The notes: generated by a model from the sequence alone, not told the origin. A stretch of DNA of 38,322 nucleotides from CAYMQB01 sp964392665 (GCA_964392665.1 CAYMQB010000026.1:1-38322), one strand, 5' to 3'; shown: positions 15,889 through 24,340, numbered from the stretch's first letter. A program made the numbers and translations.

Positions 15889-17117
15889 TGAGTAAAGAAG
15901 ATTTAATTACGGGTCTTGACCTTGGTACAACCAAAATCTCCGCTTGCATAGCTGAAGTTAATGACAAAGATGAAATCAACATTGTGGGAGTTGGAACGAC
16001 GCCCTCATATGGTTTGAGGAGGGGGGTTGTGGTTAATCTTGATAAAACGGTTCAGGGAATTAGACAGGCAGTGGGAGAAGCAGAACTTATGGCAGGCGTA
16101 AAGGTCAACAATGTTGTCGTTGGTATAGCAGGAGACCACATCAAGAGTTTCAATTCGAGAGGAGTCATTGCAGTATCAAGAACCGAAGAGGGCATATCCG
16201 CTGAAGACATCCGACGAGTAATAGAACAGGCAAAGGCAGTTACAATTCCTATGGACAGGAAGATAATTCATGTTTTACCGCAAGATTATACCGTTGATGA
16301 CCAGACGGGTATAAAGGAACCGGTCGGAATGGCAGGTGTACGACTCGAGGCTGAGGTTCACATAGTAACTGCAGCTATCACTGCTGTGCAGAACATAATT
16401 AAATCCATCGAAAGAGCAAATCTATCTGTTCGGGATATTGTGCTTCAACCTTATGCATCGAGTTTTGCAGTCTTGGATGGTGAGGAGAAAGAGTTAGGAG
16501 TTTGCCTTATGGATGTTGGAGGTGGCACAAGCGATTTTGCAATATTCTTCGAAGGGAGCATCAGACACACTTCTGTTGTTGGCTTGGGCGGAGTGAATAT
16601 TACAAATGATATCGCTATAGGTCTCAGGACACCAAGAGCACAGGCAGAGGAAATTAAGAAACGCTATGGTGTTGCACTTGCTTCGCTGGTCGATACAAAT
16701 GAGATGATGGAAGTGCCTGGTGTTGGAGGAAGGAAAAAGAGAGAAGTTTCGAGACAGATACTGGCATCTATTATCGAACCAAGAGTCGAAGAGATTTTCA
16801 GTTTGGTAGAAAGAGAAATAAAAAGAAGTGGATACGACGACCGCCTGACAGCAGGAATTGTCCTTACAGGAGGAGCAGCGAAAATGGAGGGGATGGATCA
16901 GCTTGCAGAAAGGATTTTCGACCTTCCTGTTAAGGTGGGAGTTCCAAAAGGTTTCGTTGGATTGACTGATGCAGTATCGGACCCGGTATTTGCTGCAGGA
17001 ATAGGTTTGATTTTGTACGGATATAAACACGGTGATAATGCAGGATTGTTCGAGAAGCGTGCTGGATTCTTCGACAAAATCATCAAGAAGATTGTTAACT
17101 GGTTTAAATCAGTTTAG
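15888..17117 (+). CDS. ftsA: Cell division protein FtsA
   Basis: A 409-residue actin-like ATPase that tethers FtsZ to the membrane. Seen: phosphate-1 loop TGLDLGTTKISACIAEV, the SHS2/1C domain, phosphate-2 MDVGGGTSDFAIF, adenosine motif GIVLTGGAAKMEG, and a C-terminal amphipathic helix (FFDKIIKKIVNWFKSV), the usual membrane-targeting sequence. ATG 15888 overlaps the ftsQ stop (TAATG) and follows AAAGGCGG. The 82 bp to ftsZ is one of the longer gaps in the operon; I see no clear promoter in it. Confidence 0.96.
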   Translation: MSKEDLITGLDLGTTKISACIAEVNDKDEINIVGVGTTPSYGLRRGVVVNLDKTVQGIRQAVGEAELMAGVKVNNVVVGIAGDHIKSFNSRGVIAVSRTEEGISAEDIRRVIEQAKAVTIPMDRKIIHVLPQDYTVDDQTGIKEPVGMAGVRLEAEVHIVTAAITAVQNIIKSIERANLSVRDIVLQPYASSFAVLDGEEKELGVCLMDVGGGTSDFAIFFEGSIRHTSVVGLGGVNITNDIAIGLRTPRAQAEEIKKRYGVALASLVDTNEMMEVPGVGGRKKREVSRQILASIIEPRVEEIFSLVEREIKRSGYDDRLTAGIVLTGGAAKMEGMDQLAERIFDLPVKVGVPKGFVGLTDAVSDPVFAAGIGLILYGYKHGDNAGLFEKRAGFFDKIIKKIVNWFKSV

Positions 17118-17199
17118 AATGAGTAAATTTGTCGTAGGATTGTGGGAATCGAAAAGAAAGTGGAGTTAGGAACTTGGGTAACAAAAAAAAGGAGGCATG

Positions 17200-18342
17200 A
17201 TGTTTGAGCTGGTAGAGGAAAAAGGAGCTATTCCCAAAATTAAGGTAATTGGGGTTGGAGGTGGAGGTGGAAATGCGGTCGATAGGATGATCTGCGAAGG
17301 TTTAGATGGAGTCGATTTTATTTCGGTCAACACAGACCTTCAAGCTCTTGCAAAGTCAAAGGCAACAACAAAGATGCAGATCGGTGCGAAACTTACCAAA
17401 GGTCTTGGTTCTGGCGGAGAACCTGAGATAGGACAGAAGGCAGCTCAGGAGGATATTGAAAAAATTAGAGCCAAGTTTCAGGATGCACAGATGATTTTTG
17501 TTACAGCAGGTATGGGTGGAGGAACAGGGACAGGAGCATCTCCGATTGTTGCAGCAATTGCAAAAGAGATGAATATCCTAACGGTTGCAGTTGTCACGAA
17601 GCCATTTAGTTTTGAAGGAAATAGAAGGAGTGAACAGGCGGAAACTGGTATTACTGAACTTAAAAGAGCAGTCGATACTTTAATTGTGATTCCCAATCAA
17701 AAATTGCTTTCTGTCGTGAGCAAGCAAACCTCCACTTTTGAAGCGTTCAAGATGGCGGATAGCGTTCTACTAAAAGCCGTAAAGGGAATATCGGAATTAA
17801 TTATTCAGCCCGGCGTAATAAATCTTGATTTCGCTGACATCAAGACAGTTGTGAGTTACAGAGGAGATGCAATTATGGGAATAGGGAGTGGTGTTGGAGA
17901 AAACAAAGCTATAGATGCTGCACAGGAAGCCATTAGTTGTCCACTTCTCGAAGATGTCTCGATTGAAGGAGCAAAGGGTGTTATTATAAACGTCACGGGT
18001 GGAGACGACCTTACATTGCTCGAAGCAAACGAAGCAGTTTCGGTTATTCAGAAGGCGGCAGGGGAAAATGCCGATGTGTACTTCGGTCTTGTAAGAGGAG
18101 AAACCAATAGTGTAAACATAACAGTATTTGCAACAGGTATAGGAGCACCGACTGAAGAAGAGACGCCACAGGTCGACCTCGAGGAGTTAAAAAATATCGA
18201 CTCTGCAGAATACAGAGATATTCCGGCATTCTTGAGGAACAGGAAAAAAGAAGAAAGGATTATTATAGATAAAGGAAAACTCAATACGATTTCGATAGAT
18301 GACTTGGAGATTCCTACATTCTTAAGAAAACAAATGGATTAA
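17200..18342 (+). CDS. ftsZ: Cell division GTPase FtsZ, with two copies of the C-terminal peptide motif
   Basis: About 380 residues, the tubulin-like GTPase forming the Z ring. Motifs: GVGGGGGNAVDRM, the tubulin signature GMGGGTGTGASP and the T7 region (NLDFADIKTVV). AAGGAGG (to 17195) is 4 nt from ATG 17200; ATG 17197 is possible but only one base from the site. The linker is short. The tail contains DIPAFLRNRKKEE and, 26 residues later, DDLEIPTFLRKQMD at the very end. Both resemble the single conserved C-terminal peptide that binds FtsA and ZipA-type partners, so the motif appears duplicated. It is the last gene of the dcw operon. Confidence 0.97.
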   Translation: MFELVEEKGAIPKIKVIGVGGGGGNAVDRMICEGLDGVDFISVNTDLQALAKSKATTKMQIGAKLTKGLGSGGEPEIGQKAAQEDIEKIRAKFQDAQMIFVTAGMGGGTGTGASPIVAAIAKEMNILTVAVVTKPFSFEGNRRSEQAETGITELKRAVDTLIVIPNQKLLSVVSKQTSTFEAFKMADSVLLKAVKGISELIIQPGVINLDFADIKTVVSYRGDAIMGIGSGVGENKAIDAAQEAISCPLLEDVSIEGAKGVIINVTGGDDLTLLEANEAVSVIQKAAGENADVYFGLVRGETNSVNITVFATGIGAPTEEETPQVDLEELKNIDSAEYRDIPAFLRNRKKEERIIIDKGKLNTISIDDLEIPTFLRKQMD

Positions 18343-18377
18343 GTATTGGTTTCTACTATGTAGAAGTGGCTTCCTAG

Positions 18378-18505
18378 GACTGTGGAAAAATGTGAATTTC
18401 CCATGGTAGCCGCAACCTTTAGGTTGCGTGAGTTGTTGTTATGCAAAGAGTTATATTCGCAGGCTAAAGCCTGCGCCTACCTAAAATAGGGTTTTTGGCA
18501 CAGTC
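18378..18505. repeat. Composite inverted-REP element (REP pair inside a longer inverted repeat)
   Basis: Two hairpins face each other: CGCAACCT-TT-AGGTTGCG (18411-18428) and CGCAGGCT-AA-AGCCTGCG (18458-18475). The outer edges are GGTAG (18405) and CTACC (to 18481), so each half is the reverse complement-like copy of the other. Farther out, GACTGTGGAAAAA (18378-18390) pairs with TTTTTGGCACAGTC (18492-18505) with one indel. This is the architecture of a paired REP/MITE-like element moved by RAYT-type (TnpA-REP) transposases; none is in the window. Confidence 0.75.
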
Positions 18506-18523
18506 TTTCCCAACAGAGAAAAA

Positions 18524-18555
18524 GATGTCATGTTGAATTCATTTCAGCATCTCGG
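18524..18555. repeat. REP-like palindrome (TGTTGAA...TTCAGCA type)
   Basis: GATGTCATGTTGAATTC followed by ATTTCAGCATCTCGG forms an imperfect inverted repeat (TGTTGAA/TTTCAGCA with ATG/CAT flanks). It resembles the widespread TGTCATGCTGAA...TTTCAGCATCT intergenic palindrome family known from many bacterial genomes. It lies between ftsZ and the giant regulator gene, is non-coding, and differs from the adjacent REP pair. Confidence 0.55.
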
Positions 18556-18608
18556 TGTTGGATTGTTTCACAGTTAACGCCATAGCGTAATTCAGAATGT
18601 CCATTACT

Positions 18609-18633
18609 GTGGCAAAAATGCCACGCTTTTTTT
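18609..18633 (+). terminator. Palindrome GTGGCA-AAAA-TGCCAC followed by a T run (terminator-like; site S1)
   Basis: A perfect 6-bp inverted repeat with AAAA loop at 18609-18624, followed by GC and seven T residues, looks like a modest Rho-independent terminator for the dcw transcript. It also matches five other copies of the same 16-bp palindrome around 23.77-24.72 kb, and it sits just 19 bp before the -35 of the next gene. An operator role for the downstream regulator is therefore equally possible. Confidence 0.55.
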
Positions 18634-18642
18634 AAAAAAGTC

Positions 18643-18671
18643 TTGACTTTTATCGGATTTTAGGATAGGTT
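18643..18671 (+). promoter_or_regulatory. Probable promoter of the giant regulator gene
   Basis: TTGACT (18643-18648), a 17-nt spacer and the weak -10 TAGGTT (18666-18671) lie so close to ATG 18679 that transcription would begin at or next to the start codon. The -35 is good and the -10 poor. The geometry is the same as at the leaderless promoter of the 24899 gene. Confidence 0.4.
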
Positions 18672-18678
18672 TGTTGAT

Positions 18679-21600
18679 ATGAAAATTGGCAAAAATTACA
18701 AGGTCATCGATAAAATTTCCGAAACAGGCGAAAACATAATTTACAAGGTTCGAGACGAAAAAAACAATAGCATTGTTGCACTGAAGTTGTTAAAAAACTA
18801 TGAAGCCGATTTAATTGGTCAGTTTAAGAAAGAGTATTACATACTGCACACTCTTTCTCATCCAAATATCGTCGAAGTTTATGATATTGCTGTGGATAAT
18901 ACGGATGGCAACAGGAGGCTCTATTTTACGATGGAGTATATCGACGGAATTCCTTTCAATAGTTATTTCTTAAAGAACGGGTATTCGGAGTTCATTGAGA
19001 TTTTCCTAAAGGCAATCGGCGTTCTTGAATTTGTCCACAAACGGGGCTATATTCATTGTGACTTGAAGCCGGGTCATATAATCGTCTCAAAAAAAGGTGT
19101 GCTAAAACTCGTTGATTTTGGATTTGCACAAAATCGCAAGAGCATTATTACGGATGAAGTAGGAGGCACTCTTCAGTATATTGCACCGGAAATACTAAAA
19201 GGCGAAAAACCCGATGTACGAACGGATATTTATTCTATGGGTATCATAGTATACGAAAGTTTGCTGGGGAAAGAAATATTTACGCAAAAGAAAGCGTCGG
19301 AAATCATTAGCTCCGTGTTATCAAAAAACCTGGCACCAGTAAAAAGGAGAAAGGGTATACCGGATTTCGTGTCTGATTTGGTAATGAAAATGACGGATAA
19401 ACGACGTGTTAATAGATTTTCTAACTTCGAAAGTATAGTTGAAATCATCAAGAAAAAGGGCAAACATTCCAGGGAAGAAAGGGTAATAGAAAAACTATTG
19501 TTCAGTGACTTTGTAGGTAGGGAGGAAATCATTACCGAGATGGAAACTATTATGAGGAAGGTTTCCAAAGGGGAAGGTCAAATCCATCTTGTTCAGGGAG
19601 TTACAGGTACGGGAAAAACGAGACTACTAAAAGAGATTCAGCACCGTGTGTTTTTGGACGGTAAGAATGTGCAGTATATCAGGATTACGAACAAAGGGAA
19701 GTTCGATTTTGATTGGTTCTTAGAATTTCTTGAGCAATCCGGAGAAAATGTAGATGATATAAGACAGAACCTAAGAGAAGGTAAATATTCCTTATCCGGG
19801 AACGAAAAGTATCGATTCTTCGAAGAAATAACGAATAGAATGGGCAATCTTTTCTCGGAAAGAATTTCAGTTTTGCTGATCGATGATGTTGATTTGACGG
19901 ACAAAACAATGTTCGACTTTTTCCTCTACATTTCGGTTGCATTCGAAAAGATGCCAGTTCTTCTTGTTGCAGCTACCGAGAGTATACCCAGGGATTTGAG
20001 CGACATAATTCAAATCTACGACAACATCAGTAAAGAGAAACTCGGGGGATTGAATAAAAGAGAAATCGTGCTTTTTGTAAAAAATATGCTCGGTGTCACA
20101 GAAAATTTGGAAAGTCTTTGCAATTACCTTTTTGAAAAAACCACAGGGAATCCTTTCTTTGTCGAAGAATTGCTTGGAGAGATTCTGGCAAAGGGAGTGC
20201 TTAAAAAGGAGTTCAGTAGGCTTATCTACAACGTGGAAGAAATTAAGAAAGTTTCTGTTCCGGAAAGCATCGAAGTGTTCGTGACCGAAAGGTTAAGGAG
20301 AATTTCAAGAAAAGAACAGGAAATACTGAAAATCCTATCCGTTTTTGGCGATTCGATGCCTTTTAAATATCTTTTAAGTTTATCGACACTGATGGAATCG
20401 GAGACAGCGAGCACGCTCGAGATGTATGCATTAAAGCAATTCATAAGCGTATCAGAAGACGGTAATATCGATTTTACACACAGGATGGTAAAAAATATTA
20501 TATACAAGGGTATAAAAAAGCCTGAAAGATTGCGACTGCACAAAAAGGTTTTGAGATTCCTCGAGTCACAAAAGGAAACATCTTATGTTTTGCATCAGAA
20601 GGCTGTTCATTCATATATTGCGCGGACCGAAAATGCGGTTTTGTATTTGAAAAGATTATTGAAAAAGGCTCTTGAAACGAAAAATTCGGAAGATGCCATA
20701 GATACGTTCGAAAAACTCAAGAAATTGGAAAATATTCATTCTTTGTTCAAGAAAAACAGAAAGCTTGTTCTTGCGATAGGTAATATGTATGTGCATTCAG
20801 GTGCAATTAATAAGGTTATCAAGTTCTATAAAAACCTATTGAAGAATTCGAAAGCAAAAAAGGATAGGTGTGAAGTTCTGCATCGATATGCTGTCACAAA
20901 AATGTATTTCTCGAAGTATGAAGGAACGGACAGAATTCTTAAAGGTCTTCTCAAAGAAAAATTATCGCTCGATACAAGGTTTGAAGTAACAACCGATCTT
21001 GGATGGTTCTATTATTCCAAAAGGGATTATAAAAAGACAGAAAAATTATATGAAAAGTCGCTGAAATTATCAGGCAAAGGCTTGAAGAAAAAGGTTCTTC
21101 CTGGGAAACTTTACTACAATCTTTGTCTATTAAAGCAGGAAACAGGCGATTTCAAGCAGGCACGAATCTATGCGAACAAGGTGAGCGAGATAGGAGAGAA
21201 ATACAAGAATAGATACTATCTGATTCTTGGAATTAGTACCCTTGCACGTCTGGCGCAAATTAGGCGGAACTATGAAGAAGCAATAGGGTATTATAAAAAA
21301 GTATCGAACCTGCTCGATAAGGCAGGAGACATTCCCAGGAGGTTGAATATTCTTACGAATCTGTCAAGGAGCCTGTTCTCGACAGGAAATATCGAGGAAA
21401 GTAAAAAAACATACATAGAAGCATTGGATGAGGCAAAGAAGACCGGGAGTCTGACAGAGATGTTTTTTCTTTTCAATCTCTATGCCAGGATACTGTCACG
21501 AAAAGGCGAATGGCGATATGCTATCGATTGGTTCGATAAATCGCAAAGGATTGCGAGAAAAATTGCCGATAAAGTTCTGGACCTGAATAACACGGTAAAA

Positions 21601-23721
21601 ATGGCTATTATCTTTGCTTTTCAAGGGAATAGTGCAAAGCTCGAAGTACTTTCGAAAAGAGCGCTGTCGCTAAAAAAGAATTTAAGAAACAGAAAAGATA
21701 TATTCCACATTGATTTATTGCAGGGAATAAAAAGATATGTTGCAGCAGAATTCAAGGCAGGTATCTCTTATTTAAGCAAATTAGAAGACTCTATCGAAGA
21801 AGTGAATGTGCCGGAGTATCAGATTCCAGGTCTTCTTTACAAATCTCTGTGTCTTTTAAGGATTGACAGGCAGAAGCAGGCATTTGATTCAGCCTGCAAA
21901 GCGGAAGAGATTATGCAGAAGACAGGAATGCTCTTGTTTGCCGAAGAGGTTGAGTTTACGAAGTTGATAATCAAACAAAGGTTGTATTCTGCAGGTTTAA
22001 GAAAAAAGCTGGAAAATTTGCTTGAAAGAACGAAAAAAAACCAGGGATTTATCCACACCAGGATTCTTGGATTTTTAGGAAGGATTATGTGTGAGTATGC
22101 TCTAAAAACCGGTAATAAGAAATTATTAACGGAATCCATATCTTTATTGAAACAAGCAAGAGACAGATTTCAGGAAATGGGGGCAAAGGTTTTTTTGCAG
22201 GATGTTACGAATGCACTAACGGATGCATACGAGAGAACGATTGAATTGAATACTCATTTGGCAGACGGGAGTAATGCAGAGAAGATAGTTGGCGAATTCT
22301 GCGGTCTTATAGAACACATTAACAATCCGGAAAAACTGAAGGATGCATTTATTTCTATGGCAAAGTCCATTACAGGCGCGGAAAGAGGGCTTTTCCTCTC
22401 GCTGGATGATGATACGGGTGAACTTGCAGCTGCAAGCGAGGATATGGACAGTTCAACAATCGATGATGCGAAGGAATTTTCAAGAAATGTGATAAAAAGG
22501 GTTGCAGAAACAAGAAAGCCACTAATTGCCTATGATGCTGTGAACGATAGAGATTTCGATGTCTATGAAAGCGTGAGGATTAATAAAATTCGCTCAATCC
22601 TCTGTATACCCGTTGTGGATGATGATAGGGTTCTCGGAGCACTTTATCTTGACAGCAGAAAGAGCCCGATGCTGTTCTCAAGGGAAGAGGAAAGATTTTT
22701 CTCATCCCTTTCAACGCTTCTTGCAGATAGTTTGAGCAAAGCCCTGGACTATGACAGGATGAAACAACAGACATCCATACTGAAAAAAACAATGAGAACC
22801 AGATTCGGACCCTTTGAGATTATTGGAAAATCAGAAGAAATGCAGAGGGTATTCGATAATATAGAAAGGTTTGCGGAAACCGATGTTCCCGTGTTAATAC
22901 TTGGCGAAACAGGAACGGGCAAGGAGCTCGTTGCCCGCACTATCCATTCTTTTGGTAAGAGAAAAGAGAACAGTTTTCTTGTGGTAGATTGCTCCGCAAT
23001 CTCGGCATCACTGCTTGAATCCGAGCTTTTCGGGCACAAAAAAGGAGCTTTCACAGGAGCAACGGAAGATAAAATGGGACAATTCGAGGCTGCAAAAGAA
23101 GGGACGATTTTTATCGATGAGGTCGCAAACGCATCGGAATCCCTTCAATCAAGACTGCTGCGTTTTCTTGATACCCAGGAGGTGAGAAGGATTGGTGCTA
23201 CGAATTACAGAAAGATAGATGCGAGAATAATAGTGGCATCCAACAGGGATTTGTATAAACTTGTAAAAAAAGGTAAATTCAGCGAAGACCTGTACTACAG
23301 GTTGAGTAAATTCGTTTTATCTTTACCACCTTTAAGGAAACGCAAAGAGGACATACCTTTACTCGTTGATTATTACATTCAGATATATAACAGAAAGTAT
23401 TCGAAGAACATTAAAGGCATAACCAAAGAGGTTCAGAAACTTTTCATTCGCTATAACTGGCGAGGCAATATAAGGGAACTTATCAACGAAGTTGCAAGAT
23501 GTGTCTTTTTCTGCGGTAAGAGTTTGATATCGAAAGAATATCTTTCCGAAAACATCTCCAGAATGAAGCCTCCATTTTTGCCGCTTAAGGATATGAAACA
23601 CCAAACGGAAAGCGAATATATAAGGAAAGCCCTGAGTTTCACAAATGGAAACATCACAAAAGCAGCACGCATACTCAAAACCGATAAGAAAACCATCTAC
23701 AGAAACCTGAAGAAATCCTAA
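18679..23721 (+). CDS. Giant one-component regulator: Ser/Thr kinase - AAA ATPase - TPR-like - GAF - sigma54 activator - Fis HTH
   Basis: A 1680-residue cytosolic multidomain protein. Residues about 5-270 are a protein kinase: ATP Lys36, HCDLKPGH (126-133, catalytic Asp128), DFG (146-148), APE. The usual Asn of HRDLKPxN is His133 and the Gly-rich loop is degenerate. Residues about 280-620 form a predicted AAA ATPase (Walker A GVTGTGKT, 307-314), followed by a long helical TPR-like region (about 630-1180) and a GAF domain (about 1200-1345). Residues about 1375-1610 are an enhancer-binding AAA+ domain (Walker A GETGTGKE 1409-1416; GAFTGA 1456-1461; GTIFIDEV), then a Fis-type helix-turn-helix at the end. 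GAFTGA shows it can contact sigma54 RNA polymerase. No receiver domain is present, so input must come through the kinase, TPR or GAF parts. A sigma54 promoter follows at 23933. Confidence 0.9.
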   Translation: MKIGKNYKVIDKISETGENIIYKVRDEKNNSIVALKLLKNYEADLIGQFKKEYYILHTLSHPNIVEVYDIAVDNTDGNRRLYFTMEYIDGIPFNSYFLKNGYSEFIEIFLKAIGVLEFVHKRGYIHCDLKPGHIIVSKKGVLKLVDFGFAQNRKSIITDEVGGTLQYIAPEILKGEKPDVRTDIYSMGIIVYESLLGKEIFTQKKASEIISSVLSKNLAPVKRRKGIPDFVSDLVMKMTDKRRVNRFSNFESIVEIIKKKGKHSREERVIEKLLFSDFVGREEIITEMETIMRKVSKGEGQIHLVQGVTGTGKTRLLKEIQHRVFLDGKNVQYIRITNKGKFDFDWFLEFLEQSGENVDDIRQNLREGKYSLSGNEKYRFFEEITNRMGNLFSERISVLLIDDVDLTDKTMFDFFLYISVAFEKMPVLLVAATESIPRDLSDIIQIYDNISKEKLGGLNKREIVLFVKNMLGVTENLESLCNYLFEKTTGNPFFVEELLGEILAKGVLKKEFSRLIYNVEEIKKVSVPESIEVFVTERLRRISRKEQEILKILSVFGDSMPFKYLLSLSTLMESETASTLEMYALKQFISVSEDGNIDFTHRMVKNIIYKGIKKPERLRLHKKVLRFLESQKETSYVLHQKAVHSYIARTENAVLYLKRLLKKALETKNSEDAIDTFEKLKKLENIHSLFKKNRKLVLAIGNMYVHSGAINKVIKFYKNLLKNSKAKKDRCEVLHRYAVTKMYFSKYEGTDRILKGLLKEKLSLDTRFEVTTDLGWFYYSKRDYKKTEKLYEKSLKLSGKGLKKKVLPGKLYYNLCLLKQETGDFKQARIYANKVSEIGEKYKNRYYLILGISTLARLAQIRRNYEEAIGYYKKVSNLLDKAGDIPRRLNILTNLSRSLFSTGNIEESKKTYIEALDEAKKTGSLTEMFFLFNLYARILSRKGEWRYAIDWFDKSQRIARKIADKVLDLNNTVKMAIIFAFQGNSAKLEVLSKRALSLKKNLRNRKDIFHIDLLQGIKRYVAAEFKAGISYLSKLEDSIEEVNVPEYQIPGLLYKSLCLLRIDRQKQAFDSACKAEEIMQKTGMLLFAEEVEFTKLIIKQRLYSAGLRKKLENLLERTKKNQGFIHTRILGFLGRIMCEYALKTGNKKLLTESISLLKQARDRFQEMGAKVFLQDVTNALTDAYERTIELNTHLADGSNAEKIVGEFCGLIEHINNPEKLKDAFISMAKSITGAERGLFLSLDDDTGELAAASEDMDSSTIDDAKEFSRNVIKRVAETRKPLIAYDAVNDRDFDVYESVRINKIRSILCIPVVDDDRVLGALYLDSRKSPMLFSREEERFFSSLSTLLADSLSKALDYDRMKQQTSILKKTMRTRFGPFEIIGKSEEMQRVFDNIERFAETDVPVLILGETGTGKELVARTIHSFGKRKENSFLVVDCSAISASLLESELFGHKKGAFTGATEDKMGQFEAAKEGTIFIDEVANASESLQSRLLRFLDTQEVRRIGATNYRKIDARIIVASNRDLYKLVKKGKFSEDLYYRLSKFVLSLPPLRKRKEDIPLLVDYYIQIYNRKYSKNIKGITKEVQKLFIRYNWRGNIRELINEVARCVFFCGKSLISKEYLSENISRMKPPFLPLKDMKHQTESEYIRKALSFTNGNITKAARILKTDKKTIYRNLKKS

Positions 23722-23762
23722 GCTTCTTTCCAAAGTTTACCTACCAAATATTTCACTTTTCT

Positions 23763-23850
23763 AAAGCGGGGCATTTTTGCCACACGTAAGTTACTTATTA
23801 TAATAGTTTATGAAAATGGTCCAAAAAGCGGGGCAAAAATGTCCCGCTTT
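23763..23850. repeat. 88-bp MITE-like palindromic element, copy 1 (sites S2 and S3)
   Basis: The element begins AAAGCGGGGCATTTTTGCCAC (23763-23783) and ends GGGGCAAAAATGTCCC-GCTTT (to 23850), giving terminal inverted repeats of about 20 bp around an AT-rich core. A second copy of nearly the same length, sharing the ends and some core (TGTAAGT / CGTAAGT), is at 24182-24268. The right half also forms AAAAGCGGG...CCCGCTTTT with T-rich sequence after it, which could terminate the regulator transcript. It lies about 83-170 bp upstream of the sigma54 promoter, the distance range of enhancer sites. Confidence 0.7.
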
Positions 23851-23855
23851 TCTTG
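23824..23855 (+). terminator. Terminator-like hairpin after the giant regulator gene
   Basis: AAAAGCGGG (23824-23832) pairs with CCCGCTTTT (23843-23851) around a 10-nt loop and is followed by CTT. The stem is GC-rich with a short T tract. It is also the right end of the 88-bp repeat, so termination may be a side effect of the repeat. Confidence 0.45.
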
Positions 23856-23932
23856 ATAAAGGTTTCGCCTGAATTCCCCAGGATTACCTATAAGTATATA
23901 TATATGAAAACTTAAGAAAGAACGTTTTGAAG

Positions 23933-23948
23933 TGGCACAAAAAATGCA
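23933..23948 (+). promoter_or_regulatory. Sigma54 (-24/-12) promoter
   Basis: TGGCAC (23933-23938), six A residues, then TGCA (23945-23948). The GG at -24 and GC at -12 have exactly the 12-bp register of the sigma54 consensus TGGCAC-N5-TTGC, with one mismatch in the less conserved T. Transcription would start near 23959, 20 nt before the ATG of the micropeptide gene, and a strong GGAGG lies between. The gene just upstream encodes a sigma54 activator, so the two fit together. Confidence 0.75.
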
Positions 23949-23979
23949 TATATATATTGGTAAGAAAAAAGGAGGTAGT

Positions 23980-24117
23980 ATGAATTTCTTCAAAAAGTTT
24001 CTTCTCGTGTTTTTCTCGCTTGCATTTTTGGTTTCTTTAGGTTCATCTGTCTTTGCCGACCCCATTCCAGGGGATGACGATCCAGCACCACCGCCAATAC
24101 TGCCGGGTCAGGGATAG
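23980..24117 (+). CDS. 45-residue exported Asp/Pro-rich micropeptide
   Basis: ATG 23980 is preceded by AAGGAGG at good distance; a longer in-frame start at 23932 would overlap the sigma54 promoter and is rejected. The peptide has a textbook signal sequence: NFFKKF basic start, hydrophobic core LLVFFSLAFLVSL, and a VFA cleavage site after residue 26. It leaves a 19-residue mature peptide, DPIPGDDDPAPPPILPGQG, with no Cys and net negative charge. I do not recognise a family. It is framed by two copies of the 88-bp palindromic repeat and follows a sigma54 promoter, next to the kinase/sigma54 regulator. A signalling or surface peptide is possible, but function is not shown by the sequence. Confidence 0.75.
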   Translation: MNFFKKFLLVFFSLAFLVSLGSSVFADPIPGDDDPAPPPILPGQG

Positions 24118-24181
24118 ATAAAGGACTTCTTTTGAAGAGACTTAGGTTGTCTTTAGTATAAATGTGAGAAAGGATAAATTC

Positions 24182-24268
24182 AAAGCGTGGCATTTTTGTC
24201 GCCTGTAAGTAAAAAGTATAAATTTTAAGATTGACGGCAAAAAAATGGTGGCAAAAATGTCCCGCTTT
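24182..24268. repeat. 88-bp MITE-like palindromic element, copy 2 (sites S4 and S5)
   Basis: An 87-bp relative of the element at 23763-23850. It starts AAAGCGTGGCATTTTTG and ends GTGGCAAAAATGTCCC-GCTTT, with an AT-rich, more diverged core. It lies downstream of the micropeptide gene and upstream of the GIY-YIG-like gene. The conserved ends and diverged middle fit either a non-autonomous mobile element or a pair of protein-binding palindromes. Confidence 0.7.
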
Positions 24269-24340
24269 GTGATTTTATTTTGACTTCGGCGCATTTCTCG
24301 TGAATGTGAAAAAGTGGGATAAGTCTTAAAAAATAAAGAG

